NCBI RefSeq assembly: GCF_030915385.1
Contig: NZ_CP133268.1
Location: 1,612,001 to 1,676,000, forward strand
DNA: 64,000 nucleotides
From: Neobacillus sp. PS3-12
GTDB lineage: Bacteria; Bacillota; Bacilli; Bacillales; Cytobacillaceae
Reading direction: 5' to 3'
Position numbers and translations under genes: made by a program. Below the pieces are notes generated by a model. It was not told the origin of the DNA and did not search any database. It worked only from the letters and a program-made list of their open reading frames with translations. Below are positions 26,389 to 38,617 of the stretch, piece after piece. Within the stretch, counting starts at the first letter, position 1. Each line of letters begins with the position of its first letter.

Positions 26389-27303
26389 TTAGGTTAATGC
26401 CTTACCAAATGATTCAATTAACTCTCTTCTATGATAGAAAATACCTTGTCCAATTTTATCTTCCGTCCAGGTAATGGTTGGCATATCATGATAAGCAATA
26501 TATCCACCTGCAAAAGCTTCATTACGGTTCCCTGATGGGTCAAAGAAATAAATTGTTTCGCCTCTTGTGATACCATGGCGAGTTGGTGTTACTTCGATTT
26601 GAACTTCATTTCTTGATAAAATATCAGCTGCTTTTAAGACGTCATACCAGTTATGAACCGAAAATCCAACATGGTGAAGCTTTGCATCCGGTCCTTTAAT
26701 AAACGCAACATCGTGGGCTTTTCCATTTCTTGCATGCAGGAAGCTTCCAATCATTACTTCTCCGTCTACGGTCATGATTTTTTCACTTTGATGCATATCC
26801 AAAACTTCAGTAAAAAAGCGGGTTACACCTTCAACATCATCACCTGATAACAGCATATGATCCATGCGGTGGGGAGCAATTCCCCGTAAACCTTCCGGCC
26901 ATGGATGAGGGTTTAATGACCCTGTTCGTGTTCCAACTTGCTGAATATCTTTATATAATTCCATTTGGTGGCCTGTCGGCAGTTCAAAACGTATTGCTTC
27001 TCCTTCTGCTAGTCTTGTTCCTTTAGAGACCCGTTTTAAAGTCAGCCCAAACTGTTCGATTTTCTTTTCGTAGTTCGCTAAATCTTCGTCCGTTTCAACT
27101 TTAAAAGCCAAATGATCAAGTCCTGCCGAATCAGATTCTTGTAAAATTACGCTGTGATGGTCAAACTCATCCCAAGCTTTTAAATAGACTCTTCCTTCGC
27201 TCTCTCCCACAACGTCAAGCCCAATCACATTTGTGTAATAATCCACTGATTCTTTAAGATCCAAGACCTTGACTTCTGCTCTCGCAATACGAATAATCGA
27301 CAT
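26389..27303 (-). CDS. Catechol 2,3-dioxygenase (extradiol, type I)
   Basis: Cleaves catechol next to its hydroxyl groups to 2-hydroxymuconate semialdehyde. The 304-residue, two-domain vicinal-oxygen-chelate enzyme has Fe(II) ligands H149 (RMDHML), H211 (LHHVGF) and E262 (NRNEAF), close in position to XylE H153, H214 and E265. It heads a cluster transcribed leftward: dioxygenase, effector, reductase, ferredoxin, GlcG-like. The start ATG follows GGGGTG. The downstream meta-pathway genes (semialdehyde dehydrogenase, tautomerase) are absent here, so they must lie elsewhere if the pathway is complete. Confidence 0.92.
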   Translation of the reverse strand: MSIIRIARAEVKVLDLKESVDYYTNVIGLDVVGESEGRVYLKAWDEFDHHSVILQESDSAGLDHLAFKVETDEDLANYEKKIEQFGLTLKRVSKGTRLAEGEAIRFELPTGHQMELYKDIQQVGTRTGSLNPHPWPEGLRGIAPHRMDHMLLSGDDVEGVTRFFTEVLDMHQSEKIMTVDGEVMIGSFLHARNGKAHDVAFIKGPDAKLHHVGFSVHNWYDVLKAADILSRNEVQIEVTPTRHGITRGETIYFFDPSGNRNEAFAGGYIAYHDMPTITWTEDKIGQGIFYHRRELIESFGKALT

Positions 27304-27432
27304 TTACTAGCACCCCATTTGTAATTTTGTAAGCATGTTTTTATTTTAGAATTTTCTGAATTAATAGTAAACAAACATTTCTGTTAGTAATTTTTAATTT
27401 TTCCATACGTTTCATACTAAAATGTTCTAAAT

Positions 27433-27477
27433 TTACCAAAAAAAAAGCCGATGAAATCATCGACTTTTTTTTGGTAA
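27433..27477 (-). terminator. Long A/T-armed hairpin upstream of the dioxygenase cluster
   Basis: The arm TTACC-A9-G-CCGATGA pairs with TCATCGAC-T8-GGTAA apart from one mismatch and one bulge. On the minus strand it carries its own T-run. It lies past the yutD terminator and 130 bp before the dioxygenase start, so it may be a second, insulating terminator or part of a leader. Confidence 0.6.
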
Positions 27478-27503
27478 CTCCAGATTATAGGTATAAAAAT
27501 GTG

Positions 27504-27538
27504 TAAAAAAAGGCCAGAAGGATGAATTAATCTGGCCA
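27504..27538 (-). terminator. Terminator of yutD
   Basis: GGCCAGA and TCTGGCC form a stem just past the yutD stop, and TTTTTTT follows on the minus strand. Confidence 0.8.
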
Positions 27539-27543
27539 TTCCG

Positions 27544-27819
27544 TTACTTTTTAACTTTTTTTAAGACAAAATAAGCACAGCCAAAGTTACAATATTCATA
27601 CAAGTATTCACTCAACGTACTGATTTTTGTATCAAATGACGCTTTTTGATTTTGATCATCAAAAAAGCCTTTTAAGCGAAGCTGTCCGTATCCCCAATCG
27701 CCTACAATGTAGTCGTATCTTGATAAGATATCACTATATCTTGCTAAGAACGCTTCTTCGTTATATCCATCTTTTACTTCCCCAACAATTTCATAGCTAA
27801 TGTTATTGACAGTAACCAT
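27544..27819 (-). CDS. yutD: YutD (DUF1027) protein
   Basis: A 91-residue soluble protein with the strongly conserved DUF1027 core DGYNEEAFLARYSDILSRYD followed by YIVGDWGYGQLRLKGFFDD. It matches B. subtilis YutD. The C-terminus has two cysteines (EYCNFGCAYF) that could pair or bind metal. Function unknown. Start ATG 27819 follows GAGGTG at normal distance; a GTG nine bases upstream lacks a site. It is divergent from yutC, as in B. subtilis. Confidence 0.87.
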   Translation of the reverse strand: MVTVNNISYEIVGEVKDGYNEEAFLARYSDILSRYDYIVGDWGYGQLRLKGFFDDQNQKASFDTKISTLSEYLYEYCNFGCAYFVLKKVKK

Positions 27820-27933
27820 ACATATCACCTCATTTTTCCAGCAAATGATATTACCATTATAACCGATTCACCATCAATTACTAAGAAAAAAAAACCTTAC
27901 ATTGGCTATTCTAATGTTTAAGGAGGTGTTGTT

Positions 27934-28572
27934 GTGAAAAGATTGGTCTGTATTACGGGGCTATGTCTTACAGCAGCATTAGCAGGTTGTGCAGCTGCTG
28001 ATACCCGTGGTGTATATGAGAAAAGCGGTAATACATTAAATGTAAATAATCATCGGACAGAGCTTTATAATGAAAGCAGCAAAAACGGAATTCGAAATGT
28101 CAGCACCGATTATGGATATGTACGTCATCAGAAAAGCCCAATTTTAAACGATAACAACAACCATTATGCTGCCTTAAACCGAGAGCAGGTAGCTAATATC
28201 ATTAGCCGTTACAGTACCAATATTCCAAATGTAAATGATGTTGCCACACTGGTCACGGATCAGGAGGTATTAATCGCTTATCACACTGACTCCAAGGACA
28301 GAAATTTAACAGCTGACCAGGTTAAAAAAACAGCAATGTCTGTTGTACCACGCTTTTATCATGTTTATGTAACAGATAATCGCAGCTTAATGAGAGATGT
28401 GGAAAATCTCTCACACCTGGATTCAACAAGTAAAAACGCACGCAACTCTGTCACACAGTTAATTACACAAATGAAAAAATCACCACAAGGTTCACCAATG
28501 AACACGAATGAAAATGCAAATGGTGAAACACCGGATGATCAAATAACACGGTTAAATTTAAATAAAAAGTAA
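27934..28572 (+). CDS. yutC: YhcN/YlaJ-family sporulation lipoprotein YutC
   Basis: A 212-residue lipoprotein. The signal peptide ends at the lipobox ALAGC (Cys19). The mature part has an Asn-rich linker and then the YhcN/YlaJ domain (NREQVANIISRYSTNIPNVN through VVPRFYHVYVTDN). Relatives are found in the spore inner membrane and are often made under sigma-G. The start is GTG 27934 behind AAGGAGG. It is monocistronic and ends at a very strong hairpin shared with lipA. Confidence 0.87.
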   Translation: MKRLVCITGLCLTAALAGCAAADTRGVYEKSGNTLNVNNHRTELYNESSKNGIRNVSTDYGYVRHQKSPILNDNNNHYAALNREQVANIISRYSTNIPNVNDVATLVTDQEVLIAYHTDSKDRNLTADQVKKTAMSVVPRFYHVYVTDNRSLMRDVENLSHLDSTSKNARNSVTQLITQMKKSPQGSPMNTNENANGETPDDQITRLNLNKK

Positions 28573-28573
28573 A

Positions 28574-28613
28574 GATAAAAAGCAGAAAAGTAATCACTTT
28601 TCTGCTTTTTATC
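28574..28613. terminator. Shared terminator of yutC and lipA
   Basis: Perfect 18-base arms (left arm GATAAAAAGCAGAAAAGT) pair around AATC. The arms themselves supply T-runs on both strands. Confidence 0.9.
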
Positions 28614-29528
28614 TTATGCTTCCTTTGCGCTTTCACTCAGAAGTTTTTTATGGTTTGCAGCAGCATTTACCTGTTCATCTGCATGGTAAGAAGAACGAAC
28701 AAGCGGCCCTGCTTCACAGTGACTAAAACCTTTGGACAAAGCTATTTCTTTAAGCTCTTGGAATTCTTCAGGACTGTAGTATTTTTCTACCTTCAAGTGT
28801 TTTTTTGTTGGCTGCAAATATTGACCGATTGTCATAATATCAACCTGATTTGCCCTTAGATCATTCATAACTTCAAGGATTTCTTCCTTCGTTTCACCAA
28901 GTCCAATCATTAAACTGGATTTTGTCGGGATATTTGGGTTCATTTCTTTGGCTCGACGTAAAAACTCAAGGGAACGATCATAACGTGCCCGTGCTCTTAC
29001 AGTTGGTGTCAGACGACGTGTTGTTTCAATATTATGATTTAATATATCTGGTTTGGCTTCCATTAAAATTCGAAGGTTCTCTTCCACTCCACCCATATCA
29101 GATGGAAGAACCTCAATTGAGGTAAATGGATTTTTACGACGTATGGCTCGAATCGTTTCAGCAAAAACAGCTGCACCGCCATCCTTCAAATCATCCCGTG
29201 AAACTGCCGTTACAACGACATGCTTTAAGTTCATTAGCTGAACTGAATCAGCAACTTTTTCTGGTTCTTTCCAATCAAGCTCTGTTGGTAAGCCAGTTTT
29301 GACTGCACAAAAACGACAGGCCCGCGTACAAACATCACCAAGAATCATAAAAGTAGCGGTTCTTCTTTCACCCCAACATTCGTGGATATTAGGACATCTG
29401 GCTTCCTCACAAACCGTGTGAAGGCCTTTTTCCCGCATCATTTTCTTTAGACCTGTATAGTGCTCGTTTGTGTTTAACTTTATTTTTAACCATTCTGGTT
29501 TTCTTAAATGTTCTTCTTTTTTGCTCAT
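28614..29528 (-). CDS. lipA: Lipoyl synthase
   Basis: A radical-SAM enzyme that inserts two sulfurs into protein-bound octanoyl groups. The auxiliary [4Fe-4S] cluster is held by [12 protein letters not shown] (near residue 40) and the conserved Ser in RSSYHADE near the C-terminus. The SAM cluster motif is CTRACRFC near residue 67. Its 304 residues match B. subtilis LipA (YutB). Upstream frame extends 13 codons, but the ATG at 29528 follows GGGGTGG. One client, GcvH, is encoded at 46.9 kb. It is divergent from lytH. Confidence 0.95.
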   Translation of the reverse strand: MSKKEEHLRKPEWLKIKLNTNEHYTGLKKMMREKGLHTVCEEARCPNIHECWGERRTATFMILGDVCTRACRFCAVKTGLPTELDWKEPEKVADSVQLMNLKHVVVTAVSRDDLKDGGAAVFAETIRAIRRKNPFTSIEVLPSDMGGVEENLRILMEAKPDILNHNIETTRRLTPTVRARARYDRSLEFLRRAKEMNPNIPTKSSLMIGLGETKEEILEVMNDLRANQVDIMTIGQYLQPTKKHLKVEKYYSPEEFQELKEIALSKGFSHCEAGPLVRSSYHADEQVNAAANHKKLLSESAKEA

Positions 29529-29715
29529 CTTTCCACCCCGTGTATGATCATGAACGTAATTCGACAATAGTTGATTATGCTTCTCATTGTCACTTTATCA
29601 TAATGAAAAAGGAACGACAAGCTGAAAAGCTCACATTACCATTAATTGACCATAATGTTTTGGGCTAGAAGTCATAAACTACTTTTGTAAATTATTTTTG
29701 AAAGGGTGGATTCCC

Positions 29716-30708
29716 GTGCGGGCATTTTGGATAATGAGCACATGCCTTCTTCTTTTTTTTACAACAATTGATGCTCATGCCGAGGAAACTGATGTGTTTC
29801 AGAAAAGAATGGAACTATACAAAAAGGTTGAAACAGTTACCCAAATTCCTTGGTATTATTTAGCTGCTATTGATCAATACGAAAGAAGCATTCGAGAAGT
29901 CCGCAGGGATCTGCCAAAGGCTAATGGGACGATTGCCATTTATTTGCGGCCACAGGAATGGGCAGGCCTGACAAATCCGAATCCTTCTGATAAAAATCCA
30001 ACCTCCATTCAATTTTTTAATGGATTGGGTGCCGACGGCAATGGCGACGGAAAGGCAAGTTTAAAAAATGACGAAGATGTCATATTTGCATTTGCCAACT
30101 ACCTACTTTCATACGGTGTTGACCCTGATAATTTAAAAATTGGGTTATGGAATTATTATCACCGTGATAAGACTGTTGGGATCATTGTCGGGAAAGCTAA
30201 AATATATCAGCATTTTGGCAGGATTGACTTGGATGGGCATGCATTTCCATTACCTATCCGTTCCAATCACAGTTATCGATCTACTTGGGGAGATGCCAGG
30301 GGATGGGGTGGCCGAAGAATACATGAAGGAACCGATATATTTGCCGATTATGGAGTTCCTGTGAGGGCCACTAATTATGGAATTGTTGAAATGAAGGGCT
30401 GGAATCGGTTCGGGGGCTGGAGAATCGGTATTCGTGACATTAATAATACTTACCATTATTTTGCCCACTTAAGTGGTTTTGCGAAGGATGTTAGAGTGGG
30501 ACAGGTTGTGGAGCCTGGACAAATTATTGGTGGTGTTGGCAGTTCAGGCTATGGTCCCCCAGGAACATCGGGTAAGTTTCCTCCGCACTTGCATTATGGG
30601 ATGTATAAGGATACTGGGCTAACAGAATGGTCGTTTGACCCTTATGGTCACTTAGCCGCATGGGAAAGACAAGAAAGAATAGAATTGAGAAAAGCAAGAG
30701 GAAGATAG
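29716..30708 (+). CDS. lytH: Sporulation-specific M23 peptidase LytH
   Basis: In B. subtilis LytH (YunA) is an L-Ala-D-Glu peptidase made in the mother cell that trims spore-cortex peptide side chains. The protein has a signal peptide (cleavage near DAHA-EE), an N-terminal domain of about 180 residues, and a C-terminal LytM-type M23 domain with zinc ligands in IHEGTDIFADYG and the later HLHYG pair. The start is GTG 29716, with AAAGGGTGG at correct distance, rather than the TTG six codons earlier. It is convergent with yunB and has its own terminator. Confidence 0.9.
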   Translation: MRAFWIMSTCLLLFFTTIDAHAEETDVFQKRMELYKKVETVTQIPWYYLAAIDQYERSIREVRRDLPKANGTIAIYLRPQEWAGLTNPNPSDKNPTSIQFFNGLGADGNGDGKASLKNDEDVIFAFANYLLSYGVDPDNLKIGLWNYYHRDKTVGIIVGKAKIYQHFGRIDLDGHAFPLPIRSNHSYRSTWGDARGWGGRRIHEGTDIFADYGVPVRATNYGIVEMKGWNRFGGWRIGIRDINNTYHYFAHLSGFAKDVRVGQVVEPGQIIGGVGSSGYGPPGTSGKFPPHLHYGMYKDTGLTEWSFDPYGHLAAWERQERIELRKARGR

Positions 30709-30740
30709 GGCTGCAAAAATAAAGCAGCCCTAATTTTTTT
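30708..30740 (+). terminator. Terminator of lytH
   Basis: GGGCTGC and GCAGCCC form a seven-base stem followed by TAATTTTTTTT. It overlaps the last codons of the convergent yunB. Confidence 0.85.
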
Positions 30741-31485
30741 TATCAGGCAGTTGGATGGCTGGTGCTGAACTTCCACCGCCATTGTAGTATGTCGGAACAT
30801 CCCCCTGAATGAGCGTTCCGCCAACAGGAATGGTTTGTGTAAGCTTTGTTACTTTTGTTGCAAAAGGAAGAATAATTTGAACGGAGACAGTCACTTGAAC
30901 TGAAACATCAATCCAAGTATTATTGATTCCCAACGGTTTAAAGTTTGTTTTTACATCTGGACGAACATCACCGATTGCGAAAAAACGAACAGGAATATCG
31001 GGCCCCATGTTACCGAATAAAGCACTTTTGGTTACTTGCCCTATCGGGATATACCATTGAATTCCATTCGCATTTTTTGAGGGATTCGTTTCTATTTTTA
31101 CATCAGTCAATTGCTCAAGTGATGATAAATCTCCGTTTTCTGCTGTTTTTAAATTATGTTGGATCTCCGTTGTGGTTTCAGCTAATAGGCGATTAATGAC
31201 ATCTGGCTTTAATTTAGCGATTGGGGGTTTTCCATTTGAACTTGCAACAATTTGAATGGCATCCACCCCACTTGTATCCACTTTCTTGATCGCTTTACTT
31301 ATTACAAGTGCTGCAATTTTACGGGTTTGAGATTCAGCATACATCATGAGTGTCGGTTCAATTCTCTTATTTATGATCCATAACCCTGCGGCAGTTGAAA
31401 ATAGAAAAAAGACTAGTGAGAGCAACAGAACATAACGTATTGGCAAAGGGCCCTTACGCATTAACCTTGTGCGGAATTTTGCCAA
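30730..31485 (-). CDS. yunB: Sporulation protein YunB
   Basis: A 251-residue membrane protein. One N-terminal membrane helix (about residues 17-39) is followed by an outside domain with the segments ESQTRKIAALVISKAIKKV and PDIPVRFFAIGDVRPDVKTNF, matching B. subtilis YunB. That protein is made in the mother cell under sigma-E and is needed for full sporulation. Some sequence features recall SpoIIR/YabP-era envelope factors but no enzyme motif is visible. The start is TTG 31485 after AAGGGGTG. It is next to lytH, as in B. subtilis. Confidence 0.87.
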   Translation of the reverse strand: MAKFRTRLMRKGPLPIRYVLLLSLVFFLFSTAAGLWIINKRIEPTLMMYAESQTRKIAALVISKAIKKVDTSGVDAIQIVASSNGKPPIAKLKPDVINRLLAETTTEIQHNLKTAENGDLSSLEQLTDVKIETNPSKNANGIQWYIPIGQVTKSALFGNMGPDIPVRFFAIGDVRPDVKTNFKPLGINNTWIDVSVQVTVSVQIILPFATKVTKLTQTIPVGGTLIQGDVPTYYNGGGSSAPAIQLPDKKN

Positions 31486-31546
31486 AAAAAATCACCCCTT
31501 ACAAGCTATATGTATGCAGGTAAGGAGGAAACTAGCGCAAATAGGA

Positions 31547-32641
31547 TTAACTTTTTTTAAAGGTTGTATCACAGGCTGTAATCATGACGTCCAACAATGT
31601 CTTTAGGTCAATTTCATACGGGTCAACTTCGATTCCATTTTCCTCAAGGACCCGAACAACGGGACGGTCACTCAACCCAATATTCTGCTTGCAGACAACC
31701 CCTTTTCTTCCATCATTTAATACTACCGTTATCCCGATAGGATAGACAGCAACAGCTTGACGAAACACTTCAATTGTTTTTTGATCATAGAGTGTTCCGG
31801 AACCCGAATATAAGATTTCCAGCCCTTCATGCGGCAGCATCGCCTGACGATAGATTCGATTGGATGTAACGGCATCAAATACATCAGCCACGGCAATTAT
31901 TTTTCCAAATGGATGGATTTCATTGGCTTTTATCCCGCGCGGATAGCCTGAGCCATTTAGTCTTTCATGATGTTGATAAGCACAATGGGCAGCAATCAAG
32001 GTAACAGATGGAATATTTCTTAATAGCTCAAATCCTTCTACAGTATGCTTTTTTACTTGAAAGAATTCTTCGTCTGTTAACCTTTCAGGCTTCATGAGAA
32101 TTTCCTCAGGAATTTTTACTTTCCCCACATCATGTAAAATGGCTCCAAGTCCAAGCGTTTCAAGCTCATAGTCCCGAAGATTCAGCTTCATCCCAATTGC
32201 GAGGGAATACATCGTGACATTTAAAGAATGGGTAAATATATAATGATCATATGTATATACATCCGATAAAAGGGCCAAGAGGTCTTGGCTATCCTTTATT
32301 TCTGCTTGAATCTCCCGAATTATTTTTATAAGACTTTTTGCTGCTTTTTCGAGCACTAACACATTGGAAAACTGGCGATTAGATTCAAATTCATCGAAGT
32401 GTTTCTGAATTGATGTGATTGCTTTTCTTCGTAACTTCATTGAAATTGGATAGTGTAACTTCAGATCCTCTGTTTTGTTGTCTTGAATGTAAATATAATG
32501 AATGTTCATCCCGATTAATCGCTGTAAAAGGCGGGTATCAAGCTGAACGCCTTCGTTAAGAAGAATTTGTCCTTTATTATTATAAATCGCTTTCCCAAGA
32601 TAGGTGCTGCTTAATGACAATGATGTTTCCACAAGTCTCAT
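31547..32641 (-). CDS. HD-GYP domain protein, probable c-di-GMP phosphodiesterase
   Basis: A 364-residue cytosolic protein. An N-terminal region of about 110 residues precedes an HD-GYP domain with H170-D171 (ILHDVGK), HHERLNGSGYPRG at residues 224-236, and the conserved ADVFDAVTSNR. This keeps the metal ligands and the GYP substrate motif, so it is predicted to hydrolyse c-di-GMP. A small C-terminal beta-rich extension (GITVVLNDGRKGVV) follows. The gene lies between yunB and yunC, where B. subtilis has none. The window also encodes an EAL protein. Confidence 0.9.
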   Translation of the reverse strand: MRLVETSLSLSSTYLGKAIYNNKGQILLNEGVQLDTRLLQRLIGMNIHYIYIQDNKTEDLKLHYPISMKLRRKAITSIQKHFDEFESNRQFSNVLVLEKAAKSLIKIIREIQAEIKDSQDLLALLSDVYTYDHYIFTHSLNVTMYSLAIGMKLNLRDYELETLGLGAILHDVGKVKIPEEILMKPERLTDEEFFQVKKHTVEGFELLRNIPSVTLIAAHCAYQHHERLNGSGYPRGIKANEIHPFGKIIAVADVFDAVTSNRIYRQAMLPHEGLEILYSGSGTLYDQKTIEVFRQAVAVYPIGITVVLNDGRKGVVCKQNIGLSDRPVVRVLEENGIEVDPYEIDLKTLLDVMITACDTTFKKS

Positions 32642-32921
32642 ACTAAATCCCTGCCCCTAATAATAACCAAAAAATAAGACATATCTCCTATATACTACCT
32701 TTACATCAATCCGCTTCCATCCTACATAAGTCCCTATTTTTCTAAAGTTTTTATGATATTTTGGCGTTTTTTTGGAGGAACTTAGCAGAGGCAACGAATA
32801 CCTATCTTGTTACCAGGCGGTCCGTTTTTCTTTGCTGATGGTAGCAAGACTTCATTTATCAAAATCGTTCTTAATACATGTTCACTGGCACGATAAAGTC
32901 TTCTATGAAGGAATAAATAAA
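32642..32921. other. Noncoding stretch upstream of the HD-GYP gene
   Basis: About 280 bp with no convincing gene. On the minus strand a short open stretch (ending in KNGPPGNKIGIRCLC) has no start signal and is not recognised. The part nearest 32642 must hold the HD-GYP promoter. No known riboswitch pattern was recognised by eye. Confidence 0.5.
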
Positions 32922-32944
32922 AAGCCTGCATAGATACCAGGCTT
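32915..32944 (-). terminator. Terminator of yunC
   Basis: AAGCCTG and CAGGCTT form the stem, followed on the minus strand by TTTATTTATT, immediately after the yunC stop. Confidence 0.8.
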
Positions 32945-33247
32945 CTAAATCATTTTTAATAATGCTTCTTTTCCGATCATACCTTTGTGGATCCCTAATG
33001 CCTCAGCCTCATGGGTGACTGATTCGAGCGGAGCATCAAGTAGCTGCTGGATTGTTTTCACTCCAACCGCTCTTCCTGCAATTATTTTACGATCCTTTAA
33101 TCTATCGTTTAACAACCCAACATCTAGCGCCCCGCACATAATATACCCCTTATCATTGGATACAGTTAGAAGCGTTGTTTTAGGTAACAAAACCGTTACT
33201 GCCAAAAAGGTATGACCCTCCAAATCAATTGGTGACACGTCAATCAA
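32945..33247 (-). CDS. yunC: YunC (DUF1805) protein
   Basis: A 100-residue soluble protein matching B. subtilis YunC over its full length. GHTFLAVTVLLPKTTLLTVS and GYIMCGALDVGLLNDRL are the most conserved segments. The family has a solved trimeric fold but no known activity. The frame is open 39 codons upstream; TTG 33247 is chosen because GGAGAGG precedes it and the conserved region starts there. It lies downstream of the suf operon, separated by the sufB terminator. Confidence 0.87.
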   Translation of the reverse strand: MIDVSPIDLEGHTFLAVTVLLPKTTLLTVSNDKGYIMCGALDVGLLNDRLKDRKIIAGRAVGVKTIQQLLDAPLESVTHEAEALGIHKGMIGKEALLKMI

Positions 33248-33363
33248 TTTAGTTTCCTCTCCTTTCCCTTTCAATTTATGAAAAGAGAAAAAAAGAGTTC
33301 CCCTGTTTTGGAGCCTAATATCACCTAAAAACGAAATAAAAGGTTTGGTACAGCCTTCCATCA

Positions 33364-33394
33364 AAAAGAAAACCGCTCCCTATGTTGGAAGCGG
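33364..33394 (-). terminator. Terminator of the suf operon
   Basis: CCGCTCC and GGAAGCGG pair with one bulged base, and a TTTTCTTTTT run follows on the minus strand after sufB. Confidence 0.8.
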
Positions 33395-33406
33395 ATCTTT
33401 TCATTA

Positions 33407-34804
33407 TTAACCAATAGAGCCTTCCATCTCAAATTTGATGAGACGATTCATTTCAACGGCATATTCCATTGGAAGTTCTTTTGTAAATGGCTCAATAAAG
33501 CCCATAACGATCATTTCGGTTGCTTCTTGTTCTGAAATACCGCGGCTCATTAAATAGAAGAGCTGCTCTTCCGAAACCTTAGAAACCTTTGCTTCGTGCT
33601 CAAGCGAGATATTATCGTTTAAAACCTCATTGTATGGAATTGTATCTGATGTAGATTTATTATCCATAATGAGTGTATCACATTCAATATTGGCACGGGC
33701 TCCATCTGCTTTACGTCCAAAATGAACAAGACCGCGATAGTTGGTTTTACCACCATGCTTTGAAATCGACTTAGAAACAATGGTTGAAGATGTATTTGGA
33801 GCCAAATGGATCATTTTGGATCCTGTATCTTGGACTTGCCCCTTACCGGCAATCGCAATTGACAATGTCAAACCGCGTGCACCTTCTCCTTTTAGGATAA
33901 CAGCAGGGTATTTCATCGTCAGCTTGGAACCAATATTTCCGTCGATCCATTCCATTGTTGCATTTTCTTCACAAACCGCACGTTTCGTAACAAGGTTATA
34001 CACGTTATTTGCCCAGTTTTGAATCGTAGAATAACGGCAGTAAGCACCTTTTTTAATGATGATTTCAACAACAGCACTGTGTAGAGAGTTTGTTGTATAA
34101 ACTGGAGCTGTACAGCCTTCAACATAATGAACGCTTGCACCTTCATCAACAATGATTAATGTACGCTCAAACTGACCCATATTTTCAGAGTTAATTCGGA
34201 AATACGCTTGTAATGGTGTATCTACCTTTATACCTGGTGGAACATAGATGAATGAACCGCCGGACCAAACTGCAGAGTTTAGCGCTGCGAATTTATTATC
34301 TGTTGGCGGAATGACTTTTGCCCAGTGCTCGCGGAAAATATCTTCATTTTCTCTTAAAGCAGAATCAGTATCCTTAAAGACGATTCCTAGTTCTTCAAGG
34401 TCTGCTTTCATATTGTGATAAACAACTTCTGACTCATATTGCGCAGAAACCCCAGCAAGGTATTTTTGCTCTGCTTCTGGAATTCCTAATTTATCAAATG
34501 TCGCTTTAATTTCTTCAGGCACTTCGCTCCATGACTTTTCCGATTTCTCTGATGGTTTTACATAATAAGTAATCTCATCAAAGTTTAACGAATTCAAATC
34601 TCCGCCCCATTGTGGCATTGGTTTACTATAAAAGAGCTCTAATGATTTTAAGCGAAAGTCAAGCATCCATTGGGGCTCATTTTTCATTTTTGAGATTTCC
34701 TCAACGATTTCACGTGTCAAACCACGTTTTGATCGGAAAATGGAAACGTCTTTATCGGCAAAACCATATTTATAATCACCGATCTCAGGCATTTTTTTTG
34801 CCAT
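33407..34804 (-). CDS. sufB: Fe-S cluster assembly scaffold subunit SufB
   Basis: The large scaffold subunit of the SufBCD complex on which Fe-S clusters are built from SufS/SufU-derived sulfur. The 465-residue protein carries the conserved [20 protein letters not shown] and [10 protein letters not shown] segments, and a C-terminal domain with [15 protein letters not shown] repeats ([18 protein letters not shown]) that forms the beta-helix core, then [16 protein letters not shown]. Start ATG 34804 follows GGAGG; the frame opens 14 codons earlier without a site. It is the last gene of sufCDSUB. Confidence 0.96.
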   Translation of the reverse strand: MAKKMPEIGDYKYGFADKDVSIFRSKRGLTREIVEEISKMKNEPQWMLDFRLKSLELFYSKPMPQWGGDLNSLNFDEITYYVKPSEKSEKSWSEVPEEIKATFDKLGIPEAEQKYLAGVSAQYESEVVYHNMKADLEELGIVFKDTDSALRENEDIFREHWAKVIPPTDNKFAALNSAVWSGGSFIYVPPGIKVDTPLQAYFRINSENMGQFERTLIIVDEGASVHYVEGCTAPVYTTNSLHSAVVEIIIKKGAYCRYSTIQNWANNVYNLVTKRAVCEENATMEWIDGNIGSKLTMKYPAVILKGEGARGLTLSIAIAGKGQVQDTGSKMIHLAPNTSSTIVSKSISKHGGKTNYRGLVHFGRKADGARANIECDTLIMDNKSTSDTIPYNEVLNDNISLEHEAKVSKVSEEQLFYLMSRGISEQEATEMIVMGFIEPFTKELPMEYAVEMNRLIKFEMEGSIG

Positions 34805-34856
34805 TGTCGTGTTCCTCCATTCGTAGATGATTACGGGTATTGACACCCTTCGTCAT

Positions 34857-37814
<2,958 letters not shown>

Positions 37815-37831
37815 CTTGATCCTCCTAACGC

Positions 37832-38617
37832 TTACGCTTCTTGCCCAACTGTTTCATCTTCGATTCCAAGTTCTTTCTTGATCCAGTCATATCCTTCTGC
37901 TTCTAAGCGTTGTGCAAGCTCTGGACCGCCATTTTTCACAACACGGCCTTGCATCATTACATGCACAAAGTCAGGAGTAATGTAGTTTAAAAGTCGTTGA
38001 TAGTGTGTAATCATGATGCAGCCAAAATCTTCGCTGCGCATTTCATTAATTCCTTTTGAAACGACTTTCAACGCATCAATATCTAATCCAGAGTCAATTT
38101 CATCAAGAATCGCAATTTTTGGCTGAACCATCATTAATTGAAGAATTTCATTCCGCTTTTTCTCACCACCTGAGAATCCCTCATTTAAATAACGCTGTGC
38201 CATATCTAGGTCCATTTCAAGAAATTCCATTTTCTTATCCATTTCACGGATAAATTTCATTAATGAAATTTCATTTCCTTCACCACGTCGGCTGTTGATT
38301 GCTGAACGTAAAAAGTCAGCATTTGTTACACCATTAATTTCACTTGGATATTGCATTGCAAGAAATAGTCCAGCGCGGGCACGTTCATCTACAGCCATTT
38401 CAAGGACATTTTTTCCATCAAGTTCAATACTTCCTTTTGTTACTTCATACTTTGGGTGGCCCATAATAGCAGATGATAAGGTTGATTTACCTGTACCATT
38501 TGGTCCCATGATTGCGTGAATTTCTCCGCCTTTTATCTCAAGGTTTACACCTTTTAAAATTTCTTTGCCATCAATTGAAACATGTAAGTCTTTAATCGTC
38601 AAAGTTGACCCAGCCAT
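37832..38617 (-). CDS. sufC: Fe-S assembly ATPase SufC
   Basis: A soluble ABC-type ATPase that drives conformational change in the SufBCD scaffold. Walker A is GPNGTGKST near residue 38, the signature loop NEGFSGGEKKRNE, Walker B AILDEIDSGLD and the H-loop MITHYQR. It has 261 residues. It is the first gene of the operon, with a promoter candidate about 95 bp upstream; the ATG follows GGAGG-like sequence (GGAGGTATATAT). Confidence 0.96.
   Translation of the reverse strand: MAGSTLTIKDLHVSIDGKEILKGVNLEIKGGEIHAIMGPNGTGKSTLSSAIMGHPKYEVTKGSIELDGKNVLEMAVDERARAGLFLAMQYPSEINGVTNADFLRSAINSRRGEGNEISLMKFIREMDKKMEFLEMDLDMAQRYLNEGFSGGEKKRNEILQLMMVQPKIAILDEIDSGLDIDALKVVSKGINEMRSEDFGCIMITHYQRLLNYITPDFVHVMMQGRVVKNGGPELAQRLEAEGYDWIKKELGIEDETVGQEA

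Noticed and set aside
32760..32900. A possible gene remnant on the minus strand ending KNGPPGNKIGIRCLC.
   Set aside because: No start codon with a ribosome site, no family resemblance, and too short to distinguish from chance.
32642..32921. Possible c-di-GMP riboswitch upstream of the HD-GYP gene.
   Set aside because: No GEMM-type conserved core could be found on either strand.
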